Of a DNA stretch of 55,920 nt, positions 45,108 to 52,257 are shown one piece after another; positions within the stretch are counted from its first letter, which is position 1, and each line of letters opens with the position of its first letter. The DNA is taken from NCBI GenBank assembly GCA_025459265.1, contig JALOQX010000003.1, forward strand, positions 1 through 55,920, written 5' to 3'. The notes beneath the pieces were generated by a model. That model was given only the letters and a program-made list of their open reading frames with translations, was not told the DNA's origin and searched no databases. The stretch is from Pirellulaceae bacterium. Its GTDB lineage: Bacteria; Planctomycetota; Planctomycetia; Pirellulales; Pirellulaceae. The position numbers and the translations under genes are program-made.

Positions 45108-46268
45108 ATGACGACCAAGCTTCTGCCTCAACTTAGCGTGGTGGCTGCATGGATCTGCGTGGCCACGGTCACAGGCTGTGCCTCGAAACCCCTCACGCTG
45201 ACCAAGTCATTGCCCTGGACGACCGAGAAGTCATACGAAACGCCCGAGAAAATCATCGCCGTGTGGACCGACGCGGTGTATCAAATGCCGGGTGCCCCAC
45301 CCACGCGCGGGTTTGGCGGGCGCCTGTACTTCTACAACCGATCCGGGGACGTCGTGCCCGTGGATGGGGAACTGATCGTGTATGCGTTTGATGAAGGCGA
45401 TCCGGGGGCAACACCGGATCGACCATCGCGAAAGTATGCCTTTACGGCCGAACAACTGACGCGGTACTACAGCGAGTCGGAACTTGGTGCGTCCTACAAC
45501 ATCTGGATTCCGTGGGACGCAGTGGGGGGCGATGAGAAGCAGATCGCGCTGTTTCCCGTCTTTGCGGACAAGTCCGGCAAGGTCGTCCGTGGCATGTTCG
45601 CCGACAACCGTTTGCCCGGTCGACGCGAACTCAGTGACGAAGAGCGTCGTGGATTTTACATGTCGCACAAACGACGCGCGGGCGATCAAACCAAGGTTGT
45701 CCGCGAAACCGGCGTGCGGCCCGCCAGCTTCGATGCACCGGCCACGGAGGGTGTGGGCGAGGACAAGTCGGGCAATTCGGGACTGGTGTCACATACGATT
45801 CGCGTGCCGCGCAGTCTGGCGGAACGTATGGCAGCCAGCCAATCCCAAGTCGCCGCCCCGGCCGGTGTCCCCGTCCCAGGGCCCGTCGCGCGGCTGTCAT
45901 CCGCGCCTGCCGCTCCGCTGCCGAGCTCGTCCGGCGCGATTCAGCCAGGGACCGCGGCCCCCGCCGCCCCGGTGGACCATCGTACGGCGCCGACGAGCGA
46001 TCCTCGCCCGCCGGCCAGCAGCTCAGTGCCATCGAGCGCACTTCCTGCCGCCGCGCCCGCCGCCGGCACGGTGCTGCCCGCACCGCCTAATCTCGGCCAA
46101 CAGGGCTTTATGGGCGCTGACCCGCAGTACTCGGTGTCGGCTCGCTCGCACGCGTGGGCTCGCCAGGACGCACGGTCAGCTCGTTTCGAACCGCCCCAAT
46201 TCCGGGTTCCAGCAGCGCCAGGCGCTCGACCACGTCTCGGGCGTGTTTCGACGCAACTGTCCCCGTGA
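45108..46268 (+). CDS. Lipoprotein of unknown function next to gspD
   Basis: 386 residues from the ATG at 45108. A hydrophobic N-terminus ends in a lipobox-like VTGC (Cys24). A folded domain (about 40-200) contains YETPEKIIAVWTDAVYQMP and a beta-rich section with RLYFYNRSGDVVPVDGELIVYAF; the remaining ~180 residues are Ala/Pro/Ser-rich. No family is recognised. The gene lies 97 bp after gspD on the same strand. A lipoprotein adjacent to a secretin invites comparison with pilotins, but nothing in the sequence proves that. The last 161 bp overlap the convergent BON gene. Confidence 0.72.
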   Translation: MTTKLLPQLSVVAAWICVATVTGCASKPLTLTKSLPWTTEKSYETPEKIIAVWTDAVYQMPGAPPTRGFGGRLYFYNRSGDVVPVDGELIVYAFDEGDPGATPDRPSRKYAFTAEQLTRYYSESELGASYNIWIPWDAVGGDEKQIALFPVFADKSGKVVRGMFADNRLPGRRELSDEERRGFYMSHKRRAGDQTKVVRETGVRPASFDAPATEGVGEDKSGNSGLVSHTIRVPRSLAERMAASQSQVAAPAGVPVPGPVARLSSAPAAPLPSSSGAIQPGTAAPAAPVDHRTAPTSDPRPPASSSVPSSALPAAAPAAGTVLPAPPNLGQQGFMGADPQYSVSARSHAWARQDARSARFEPPQFRVPAAPGARPRLGRVSTQLSP

Positions 46269-46863
46269 GCACGGCGGTGCTGCCCTCGAGCGTGACGGAA
46301 ACCTGACCGCCACCTACATCTGGACGGTCCAGGACCCGCTGGATGACCTGAGTAAACCGCGGACCGACGCTGCCGGCAGGTTGGCCGGGCGATTCGAAGC
46401 CCAGCCGCATGTGGGTGCGGACTTTCCCCTGCTGCTGGTTCTGCTGAGTGCCCATGCCTCCAAACATCATGTTGTTCATGCCGAACATGCCGTTGCGGCC
46501 AAAGCCCCCCATCATGCCCATGAGCCCGAGCTGCTGAGAGGTGCCAAAACGCGACTGCCCTCCCGCTTGACCCGCACTCTGGCCAAACGCTCCCGCTGTC
46601 GCCGCCCCCGCCCCCGCCGTCGTCTGGCCCATGGCGGTGCTTCCCGTCATGAACCGGTTGAAGCCACTGCCCGTGAAGCGGGTGTCGAGTCCATAGCCTT
46701 GCGCTCCAGCGAGAGTTGACCCGCTGCCGGCCGTCCCTCCAGTCGAAGTCCGCCCGGTGAGTCCGCCCTGCTGAGAACCCTGGGTCTGAGCCTCAACACG
46801 CCCGGCCCCCACCAGAACCGCCGCTATGGCGGCCCATGCCAGACCGTGATATCGATATCCCAT
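46108..46863 (-). CDS. Secreted BON-domain protein with Gly/Met-rich region
   Basis: 251 residues. The signal peptide ends near RVEAQ; residues about 28-145 are Gly/Thr/Gln-rich with a Met/Gly/Phe stretch (LMGMMGGFGRNGMFGMNNMM). The C-terminal ~80 residues form a BON domain (VSVTLEGSTAVLTGTVASKHARDVVERLALLEPGIGAVRNELTV), a module that binds phospholipid or attaches proteins to membranes. GGAG lies 8 nt before the ATG. Its coding 3' end is antisense to the end of the lipoprotein gene over 161 bp. Confidence 0.85.
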   Translation of the reverse strand: MGYRYHGLAWAAIAAVLVGAGRVEAQTQGSQQGGLTGRTSTGGTAGSGSTLAGAQGYGLDTRFTGSGFNRFMTGSTAMGQTTAGAGAATAGAFGQSAGQAGGQSRFGTSQQLGLMGMMGGFGRNGMFGMNNMMFGGMGTQQNQQQGKVRTHMRLGFESPGQPAGSVGPRFTQVIQRVLDRPDVGGGQVSVTLEGSTAVLTGTVASKHARDVVERLALLEPGIGAVRNELTVRPGEPTRASEPTPSTAGQRP

Positions 46864-47266
46864 GACACCAACTCCGATACGCGCGGGGTGATTACGTCAT
46901 CTAGTGTTCATCGGCGCCCACACGGCCTGATCCCAGCGGCAAACTGCGTCGGGCAGCCTGCACCGCAGTCGACCCCCGTGCAATTATAGCGGCCGCGGTC
47001 AGTTTGCTGAACGACTTTCGGCCTCGCTTGTCCGGGCGGGGCGACCGGATCTTCGCGGCGAACGAATCACGGCCGTGAGATTTCAACCCCGCCTCCGGGG
47101 CGAAGTGTCGTACCGGCGGGGTGAGCATGGCAGGGGGGCGAAACCCGACCGCCGGTCTGAGGGGTACGTATGGGCAGCGGCGGCGTGCCAAGCGGAACGG
47201 CCGACCGACGAATACTCTCGTGTGAACTCACGCAACTTCGCTGGCAACCACTGTGGGAGAACAGGT
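46864..47266. other. 403-bp divergent intergenic region
   Basis: The region lies between the divergent BON gene and the 588-residue protein gene. It holds a promoter for the BON gene (listed separately) and a small hairpin CCCCG/CGGGG with loop CCTC near 47088-47101. An upstream in-frame extension of the following gene exists to 47075 but is arginine-rich and lacks a signal peptide, so I treat it as noncoding. Confidence 0.5.
46983..47011 (-). promoter_or_regulatory. Promoter of the BON-domain gene
   Basis: A perfect -10 box TATAAT reads on the minus strand at 46983-46988. TTCAGC at 47006-47011 is a weak -35 at 17-bp spacing. The predicted leader is about 115 nt. Confidence 0.42.
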
Positions 47267-49033
47267 GTGTTCAAGGGACTTCGATGGCGAGCCATCTTGC
47301 TGCTGGCCGTTTCATGCTGCGGGTGGTGGTTGGGGGGGGGCACCGCCGCACGGGCGGAGCGCCCTGCCGCGCCCCAGCTGCTGCCAAAAAAGACGCTGGC
47401 GTACGTGCGGGTCGCGGACAGTCGCCAGTTGGTCGACCAGTTCATGACCACGTCCATGGGCCGGTTGCTGCAGGACGAGAAGATCAAGCCGTTGGTGCTG
47501 CATTTGTACGGCTCCGCCACGCAGGCGTTCGCCGAGATTCAGGATGTCGTCGGCGTATCGCTCAGTGACATCCTGTCGATTCCGCAAGGCGAAGTGTGGG
47601 GCGCCGTGATCGGTCGCGACGAAGGCCGTCCGGCCGTGCTAATCCTGGTCGAAGTGGGCGACAAGATGCCGATCGTGCAGAAGCTGCTCGATCGGGCCGA
47701 GCAGGAAGCGCTCCGCAACGGTCGCGTCAAGACGACGGAGGACGTGGACGGCGTTACCATGAGCATTTTTGACGCCCGCGGCACGCTGGCTCAACGCGAG
47801 GGCGTGGTGCTGATTGGCTCGGATCCCGGCCTGGTGCGCGAAGTGCTGCAGACCTGGACGGGCGATGAAGGGGCCGCCACGCTGGCGGACAATCGCGAGT
47901 TCACATCCATCATGAGCCGCTCGGTGGGGACGAAGGACGAGCGGCCGCAAGTGACCTGGTTCGTCGACCCGATCGAGCTGTTTCGGAACCTCTCACGCGA
48001 CAACAGCGGGGCGCAGATGGCGCTGGCCATGCTGCCGCTGTTGGGACTGGACGGCATCAAGGCGGCGGGAGGCAGCATGATCTACGCCGCAGAGGACTTC
48101 GATTCGATCGCGCACATGCACCTGCTGCTGGATAACCCGCGCAGCGGTCTGTTGCAGATGATTGCGGTGGAGGCCGGGGACACGACGCCCGAGAGTTGGG
48201 TGCCGCCCGACGCCGCGTCCTACATGACCATCAATTGGAACACGAAGCAGACGCTCGAGGCGGTCCGCCGCATGTTTGATCAGTTCAACGGGGAGAATGC
48301 ACTGAGCAACGCGCTGCGCCGGCGGATCTCGGACCCGCTGGGCATCGATTTCGAGAAAGACGTGCTGGGCCAACTGGACGGGCGGTTCACGCATGTGAGC
48401 TGGTTTGAAAAGCCGGCGCGCGTCAACAGCGGCACGAACCTGGTCGGCGCCCGGTTGGTGGATGCGGCCGCGGTGCGCACCACGCTGGAGAAGGTCTTGG
48501 CAGCCCCGAACATCCGTGCGACGAAGAAGCATTTCCGGGGCATCACCTACTGGGTGTTCCCCACGCGACCGGCGGACCAGAACGTGGACTCGGCGCTGAT
48601 TCGCCAGCCGTCGCCGAGCATCGCCGTGGTGGGCGATCATCTGTTGGCCTCGGACAGCAGCGCCTGTCTGGAGGCGGCGATCACCGCGTTTCGCGATCCC
48701 GCGCAGCCGTTTGCCGAGGAGCTGGACTTCAAGCTGATTGCCAGCCGAGTCCGGCAGCAGCTGGGCAACGCCAAACCGGGCATGGTGGCGTTCCAGCGTC
48801 CTGAGGAGTCCATGCGTTCGTTCTACGATCTGGCCACGTCGCCGACGACGCGGCGACGGCTGGAGGAAGCGGCGCAATCCAACCGCGCGCTGCGGGCACT
48901 GCACGAAGCCCTCGAAGCCAATCCGCTTCCGCCATTCTCGGAGATCGCGAAATATCTCGCCCCCGCCGGCGGCATGCTCGTCAGCGACGAGACGGGCCTG
49001 CACTACACGGCCTTCGGGCTGCGCCGGGAATGA
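47267..49033 (+). CDS. Secreted protein of unknown function (588 residues)
   Basis: The GTG start at 47267 is chosen because GGGAGA lies about 8 nt upstream and a signal peptide follows (LRWRAILLLAVSCCGWW... ending ARAE). The mature part begins PQLLPKKTLAYVRVADSRQLVDQF and has the look of planctomycete/cyanobacterial DUF3352-like proteins: several alpha/beta repeats with a LVGARLVDAAAVRTTLEKVL-type segment and a late YWVFPT strand. No catalytic motif is seen. A role as an extracytoplasmic structural protein is a guess. It is followed by the receiver gene on the same strand after 166 bp. Confidence 0.8.
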   Translation: MFKGLRWRAILLLAVSCCGWWLGGGTAARAERPAAPQLLPKKTLAYVRVADSRQLVDQFMTTSMGRLLQDEKIKPLVLHLYGSATQAFAEIQDVVGVSLSDILSIPQGEVWGAVIGRDEGRPAVLILVEVGDKMPIVQKLLDRAEQEALRNGRVKTTEDVDGVTMSIFDARGTLAQREGVVLIGSDPGLVREVLQTWTGDEGAATLADNREFTSIMSRSVGTKDERPQVTWFVDPIELFRNLSRDNSGAQMALAMLPLLGLDGIKAAGGSMIYAAEDFDSIAHMHLLLDNPRSGLLQMIAVEAGDTTPESWVPPDAASYMTINWNTKQTLEAVRRMFDQFNGENALSNALRRRISDPLGIDFEKDVLGQLDGRFTHVSWFEKPARVNSGTNLVGARLVDAAAVRTTLEKVLAAPNIRATKKHFRGITYWVFPTRPADQNVDSALIRQPSPSIAVVGDHLLASDSSACLEAAITAFRDPAQPFAEELDFKLIASRVRQQLGNAKPGMVAFQRPEESMRSFYDLATSPTTRRRLEEAAQSNRALRALHEALEANPLPPFSEIAKYLAPAGGMLVSDETGLHYTAFGLRRE

Positions 49034-49150
49034 CCACCTGATCGCGGCGGTTGGGCGCGGCGCCACCCAGGCGATCCTCGCCGCAGTCCGCGGGCCTTCC
49101 GCGCCTCGCTCGGTTGCAAACCAACCCGTTGTCCGCTACTTCTATAGGTG

Positions 49151-49168
49151 AGACGTGTGGTCACGTCT
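49151..49168 (+). other. Inverted repeat before the receiver gene
   Basis: AGACGTG / CACGTCT with a TGGT loop, 32 bp before the ATG at 49200. It is 118 bp after the preceding stop and lacks a T-run, so it may be an operator as easily as a terminator. Confidence 0.35.
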
Positions 49169-49199
49169 GTGCACTACCCTGTCGGAAGGCGGTTGATCG

Positions 49200-49604
49200 A
49201 TGGCCAGGAACGACGCCATGGACGAGAAAGCGACGCCGGTTCAGCCCAAGCGCATCCTGTTGGTGGATGACGACGCGGAGATTATTGAGTCCATGCGGTT
49301 CGCGCTGGAAGCCAAGGGCTACACGACGCTGGTCGCGCGCGACGGGAACCAGGGACTGGCGATGGCCGAACGCGAGGATCCCGACCTGGTGATCCTGGAC
49401 ATGATGATGCCCAAGCGGAGCGGGTTTCTGGTCCTGGAAAAGCTCCGCCGCACGCGTCCCGTACCGATGCGGATCATCATGATCACCGCGAACGAGGGAA
49501 GTCGCCACAAGGCCTATGCGGAAATGCTGGGTGTGGACGACTACATCCGCAAGCCGTTTGCCATGGATCGGCTGCTGGCCAGCGTAGAACGCCTGGTAGG
49601 CTAG
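49200..49604 (+). CDS. Stand-alone receiver-domain (CheY-like) response regulator
   Basis: 134 residues forming one receiver domain: acidic pocket Asp23-Asp25, phospho-acceptor Asp67 in LVILDMMMP, switch Thr96 in MITANEG and Lys118 in YIRKPF. There is no output domain, so it acts through a partner protein. No kinase gene is nearby. GGAAGG lies before the ATG. It precedes the HemQ-like gene by 24 bp. Confidence 0.92.
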   Translation: MARNDAMDEKATPVQPKRILLVDDDAEIIESMRFALEAKGYTTLVARDGNQGLAMAEREDPDLVILDMMMPKRSGFLVLEKLRRTRPVPMRIIMITANEGSRHKAYAEMLGVDDYIRKPFAMDRLLASVERLVG

Positions 49605-49628
49605 GCGTGGGGCTTGGGGAGTGCGTCG

Positions 49629-50477
49629 ATGGTCGAATCCGGTTCGCCTTCCCCGGCTGCGGCTCCTTTGTCCCGTTCCCCCCGCGCCGGCTGGCACTGC
49701 GCCCATTTCTTCTATCGATGGCGACGCGATATCCTGGCGACGCTCGACGCTGGTCCGCGGCAAACCGGCGCCGCCGAATTCGTCGAGACGCTCAATCCGC
49801 AAGCGGAGCATGCCCCCGCGCGACTTCAAACGAGTCTGGTCAGCGGTCACCGGGCCGACTGGGCCGTCATGATGCTCGATCCCGATCCGCTGCGGATCGA
49901 TGGCGTCCACCAGCGTCTGCTGGCCGGCCCGCTGGGACCGGCGCTCGACACCGCGTACTCGTTCATCTCGCTGACGGAAGTGTCGGAATACGTGCCGACC
50001 GTCGAGCAGTACCGGGAGCGGCTGCTCGCGGAGGGCGAAACCGAGGACAGCCCGGCGCTGGCGGCCAAGGTGAAGGCCTATGCCCGTCGGGAGCCGCTGA
50101 TGCGCCAGCAGCGCTTGATGCCCGACCTGCCGAACTGGCCGGCCACCTGTTTCTATCCGATGAACAAGAAGCGGGAGCCGGGTGAGAACTGGTTCACGCT
50201 GGACTTCGACACCCGCCAGCGCCTGATGGCCGAACATGCCCGCAGCGGCATGGCCTTCGCCGGCCAAGTGTCCCAGCTGATCACGGTCGCCCTCGGGCTG
50301 GACGACTGGGAGTGGGGCGTCACGTTGTGGGCCACCAGTCCCGACTACCTGAAGGACATCGTGTATCGTATGCGGTTCGACGAGGCCAGTGCCCGCTACG
50401 CGCAGTTCGGACCGTTCTTCGTCAGCTATCTGGCCGCCGCCCTCGCCATCCTCGACCACTGCCGCGTGCTGCGCTGA
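49629..50477 (+). CDS. hemQ: HemQ / chlorite dismutase-family heme protein
   Basis: 282 residues from the ATG at 49629 (GGGGAG 8 nt upstream; a TTG at 49614 would overlap that Shine-Dalgarno). Family features are YSFISLTEVSEY, FYPMNKKREPGENWFTLDFDTRQRLMAEHARSG with the expected proximal His203, and WGVTLWATSPDYLKDIVYRMRFDEASARYAQFGPFF. HemQ (coproheme decarboxylase) completes heme b synthesis in many Gram-positive and related bacteria; true chlorite dismutases carry a distal Arg that cannot be placed by eye. A heme synthesis role fits a genome encoding large cytochromes. It lies between the receiver and exonuclease genes on the same strand. Confidence 0.85.
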   Translation: MVESGSPSPAAAPLSRSPRAGWHCAHFFYRWRRDILATLDAGPRQTGAAEFVETLNPQAEHAPARLQTSLVSGHRADWAVMMLDPDPLRIDGVHQRLLAGPLGPALDTAYSFISLTEVSEYVPTVEQYRERLLAEGETEDSPALAAKVKAYARREPLMRQQRLMPDLPNWPATCFYPMNKKREPGENWFTLDFDTRQRLMAEHARSGMAFAGQVSQLITVALGLDDWEWGVTLWATSPDYLKDIVYRMRFDEASARYAQFGPFFVSYLAAALAILDHCRVLR

Positions 50478-50512
50478 ACGACCGCCGCCGCTGCCGCCCC
50501 CTGGCAACCACA

Positions 50513-51073
50513 ATGGCCAAGCGACTTGACTGTGTACTGGTGGTAGACGTCGAATCGACGTGTTGGGAACAAGGCCCGCCGCGCGGCCAGATGAGCGAGA
50601 TCATCGAGATTGGCGTCTGTGTGGTCGACCTGCTGACGCTCGAGCGCCGTGAGCGGCGCAGTCTGCTGGTCAAGCCGGCGCGGTCGGATGTCGGCGAGTT
50701 CTGCACGCAGCTGACTGGCATCACGCCCGCCATGGTGGCCGCCGCGGTGCCGCTGGCCGACGCGCTGCAGATCCTGCGCGACGAATATCGGTCCCCGGAT
50801 CGGCTGTTCGCCAGCTGGGGTGATTACGATCGCGACCAGTTTCTGCGCAACTGTCACAGCTACGACCTGCCGTATCCGTTTGGCCCGACGCACCTGAACG
50901 TGAAGAACCTCTACTCTGCCGCGTTCGGTTTGCCGCGCGAACTCGGGCTCGACGAGGCCTGCGCACGGCTCGGACTGACCATGGACGGCGCGCACCACCG
51001 CGGCGTGGACGACGCCTGGAACGTGGCCCGGATTCTCGGCCTGCTGCTCAAACGGATCCGCCGGGCCTCGTGA
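50513..51073 (+). CDS. DEDDh-type 3'-5' exonuclease
   Basis: 186 residues from the ATG at 50513. Exo I DxE motif Asp12/Glu14 (VVDVEST), Exo II Asp104 in WGDYDRDQF, and Exo III His162-x4-Asp167 in HHRGVDDAWN are all in place, which puts it with ERI1/KapD-like 3'-5' exonucleases acting on RNA or DNA ends. The gene is 35 bp downstream of the HemQ-like gene and overlaps the convergent YdjY gene by 26 bp. The start has no strong Shine-Dalgarno. Confidence 0.92.
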   Translation: MAKRLDCVLVVDVESTCWEQGPPRGQMSEIIEIGVCVVDLLTLERRERRSLLVKPARSDVGEFCTQLTGITPAMVAAAVPLADALQILRDEYRSPDRLFASWGDYDRDQFLRNCHSYDLPYPFGPTHLNVKNLYSAAFGLPRELGLDEACARLGLTMDGAHHRGVDDAWNVARILGLLLKRIRRAS

Positions 51074-52058
51074 CCGATCCGGTCACCTTCCCGGGTGCCG
51101 GCGGTGGCGCGGCCGGCTCGGCCGGTGGCGCGGCCGGCTCGACCTTGGGCGCGGCCGGCTCGGACGCGGGGGGCGGAGTGGGTGGCTCAGCCGCCGGGGG
51201 AGCCTTCGCGTTGGGGGCTGGCTGCTCCGTGTCGGGCGGCGGCAGCTTGGGCGTCAAGAGCAGCATCACGGGCGTGTCGCGCGGCGGAATGCGGTCGGTG
51301 TACGCGCCGAACATGAGCGTTTCGTTAGCCGCCGAACTTTCGACGGGCAGGTCGAGCGTGGCGGTCGAAAAGTTCGAGACGCAGATGAACTCGCCGGCGT
51401 CCCCGTAATAGTATTGTTCCTTGCCATCGGGGTCGGTCGAGAACCCGCTGCCGGCAAAGACCCAGGGGTAGGTCAGCGCTTCGCCCGTTTTCATCTGCTT
51501 CACCCACTCCTGGGCCCGCACGCGATGCTCGGTTCCATCATGGTCCCGCCAGAGGACTTCCACGTCGATCTCGGTGCCCTGCGCCGGCTGGTAGATCGGG
51601 TCGAACCGCACGGGTGGCCCTGGCCGCGCGCCGATCGCGACCAGTGCGGCGTGCACATAGCGCGCCGGTGACTGGACCGCCACGATCGATTCATGCTCCT
51701 TCGTGCCGCGCGGGCAGGCGAACATTTCGAGCATGCCTTCGCGCAGGCAGATGCGACCACCGACCATGACCTGCTTGGCGGCGAAATTGATCCAGACCTC
51801 GTGGTTCTTGGTCACGCGCAACCACTCGGGCGACGGCTCGATGCGCTGCGCCGCCGATTCGTCCTGCGCGCCCGCCGTGTCGGCCGGAAGTGCTTCCTGA
51901 CCCCACAGCGGCCGCACCGTGGTCAGTCCCCAGCTGCCGGCGGCCAGCATGAGCCACGCCAGCGGCAGCGCCCCGCATCGCGACCGCCGCACCCGCGCGC
52001 GGACGGACTGCGGGTAACGAGCAGCGCGACAGGCAGCGGTATGTGACGGGTTGGACAT
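51048..52058 (-). CDS. Secreted YdjY-domain protein with Pro/Ala-rich tail
   Basis: 336 residues from the ATG at 52058, with GGAGGT 7 nt upstream (a GTG at 52073 would overlap that site). An Arg-rich N-region and hydrophobic segment (about residues 30-50) form a signal peptide or anchor. Residues about 75-250 match the YdjY pattern: VWINFAAKQVMVGGRICLREGMLEMFACPRGTKEHESI. The tail (about 275-336) consists of Pro/Ala/Glu repeats, encoded by short GC-rich direct repeats at 51095-51160. The function of YdjY is not established; similar proteins occur in several copies in planctomycetes. Confidence 0.85.
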   Translation of the reverse strand: MSNPSHTAACRAARYPQSVRARVRRSRCGALPLAWLMLAAGSWGLTTVRPLWGQEALPADTAGAQDESAAQRIEPSPEWLRVTKNHEVWINFAAKQVMVGGRICLREGMLEMFACPRGTKEHESIVAVQSPARYVHAALVAIGARPGPPVRFDPIYQPAQGTEIDVEVLWRDHDGTEHRVRAQEWVKQMKTGEALTYPWVFAGSGFSTDPDGKEQYYYGDAGEFICVSNFSTATLDLPVESSAANETLMFGAYTDRIPPRDTPVMLLLTPKLPPPDTEQPAPNAKAPPAAEPPTPPPASEPAAPKVEPAAPPAEPAAPPPAPGKVTGSVTRPGGSV

Positions 52059-52218
52059 CGAACGGACCTCCACTAGGCGTCAACGGCCAGTCTTGCCCAC
52101 TTGGTTTGGCACGATGTCTCCATTGTACGGCCCTCACGCGTTTGCGTAAGCGAGCGCCCGCCATCGGCAGCGGTGGAGGATCTGACGCGGCCAAGCCGGC
52201 CGATTGAGCATGGCGTCG

Positions 52219-52257
52219 TTGCCGAATCGCACCGGGTCCTCTAAGATCCGCCCCATG
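52219..52257 (+). promoter_or_regulatory. Promoter giving a leaderless mRNA (predicted)
   Basis: TTGCCG (52219-52224), a 17-bp spacer and TAAGAT (52242-52247) form a sigma70-like promoter; 7 nt later comes the ATG at 52255, where transcription should begin. No Shine-Dalgarno precedes that ATG. Confidence 0.45.

Noticed and set aside
46108..46268. Frameshift in the lipoprotein or BON gene as explanation of the overlap
   Set aside because: Both frames are open and in the expected composition up to their stops; no conserved continuation is visible in another frame. An assembly indel cannot be excluded, so it is kept only as a refuting possibility.
47021..47040. Further copy of the CTTG-loop hairpin (CGCTTGTCCGGG)
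   Set aside because: Only the loop and one arm match; the left arm cannot pair, so it is below the level I would call a copy.
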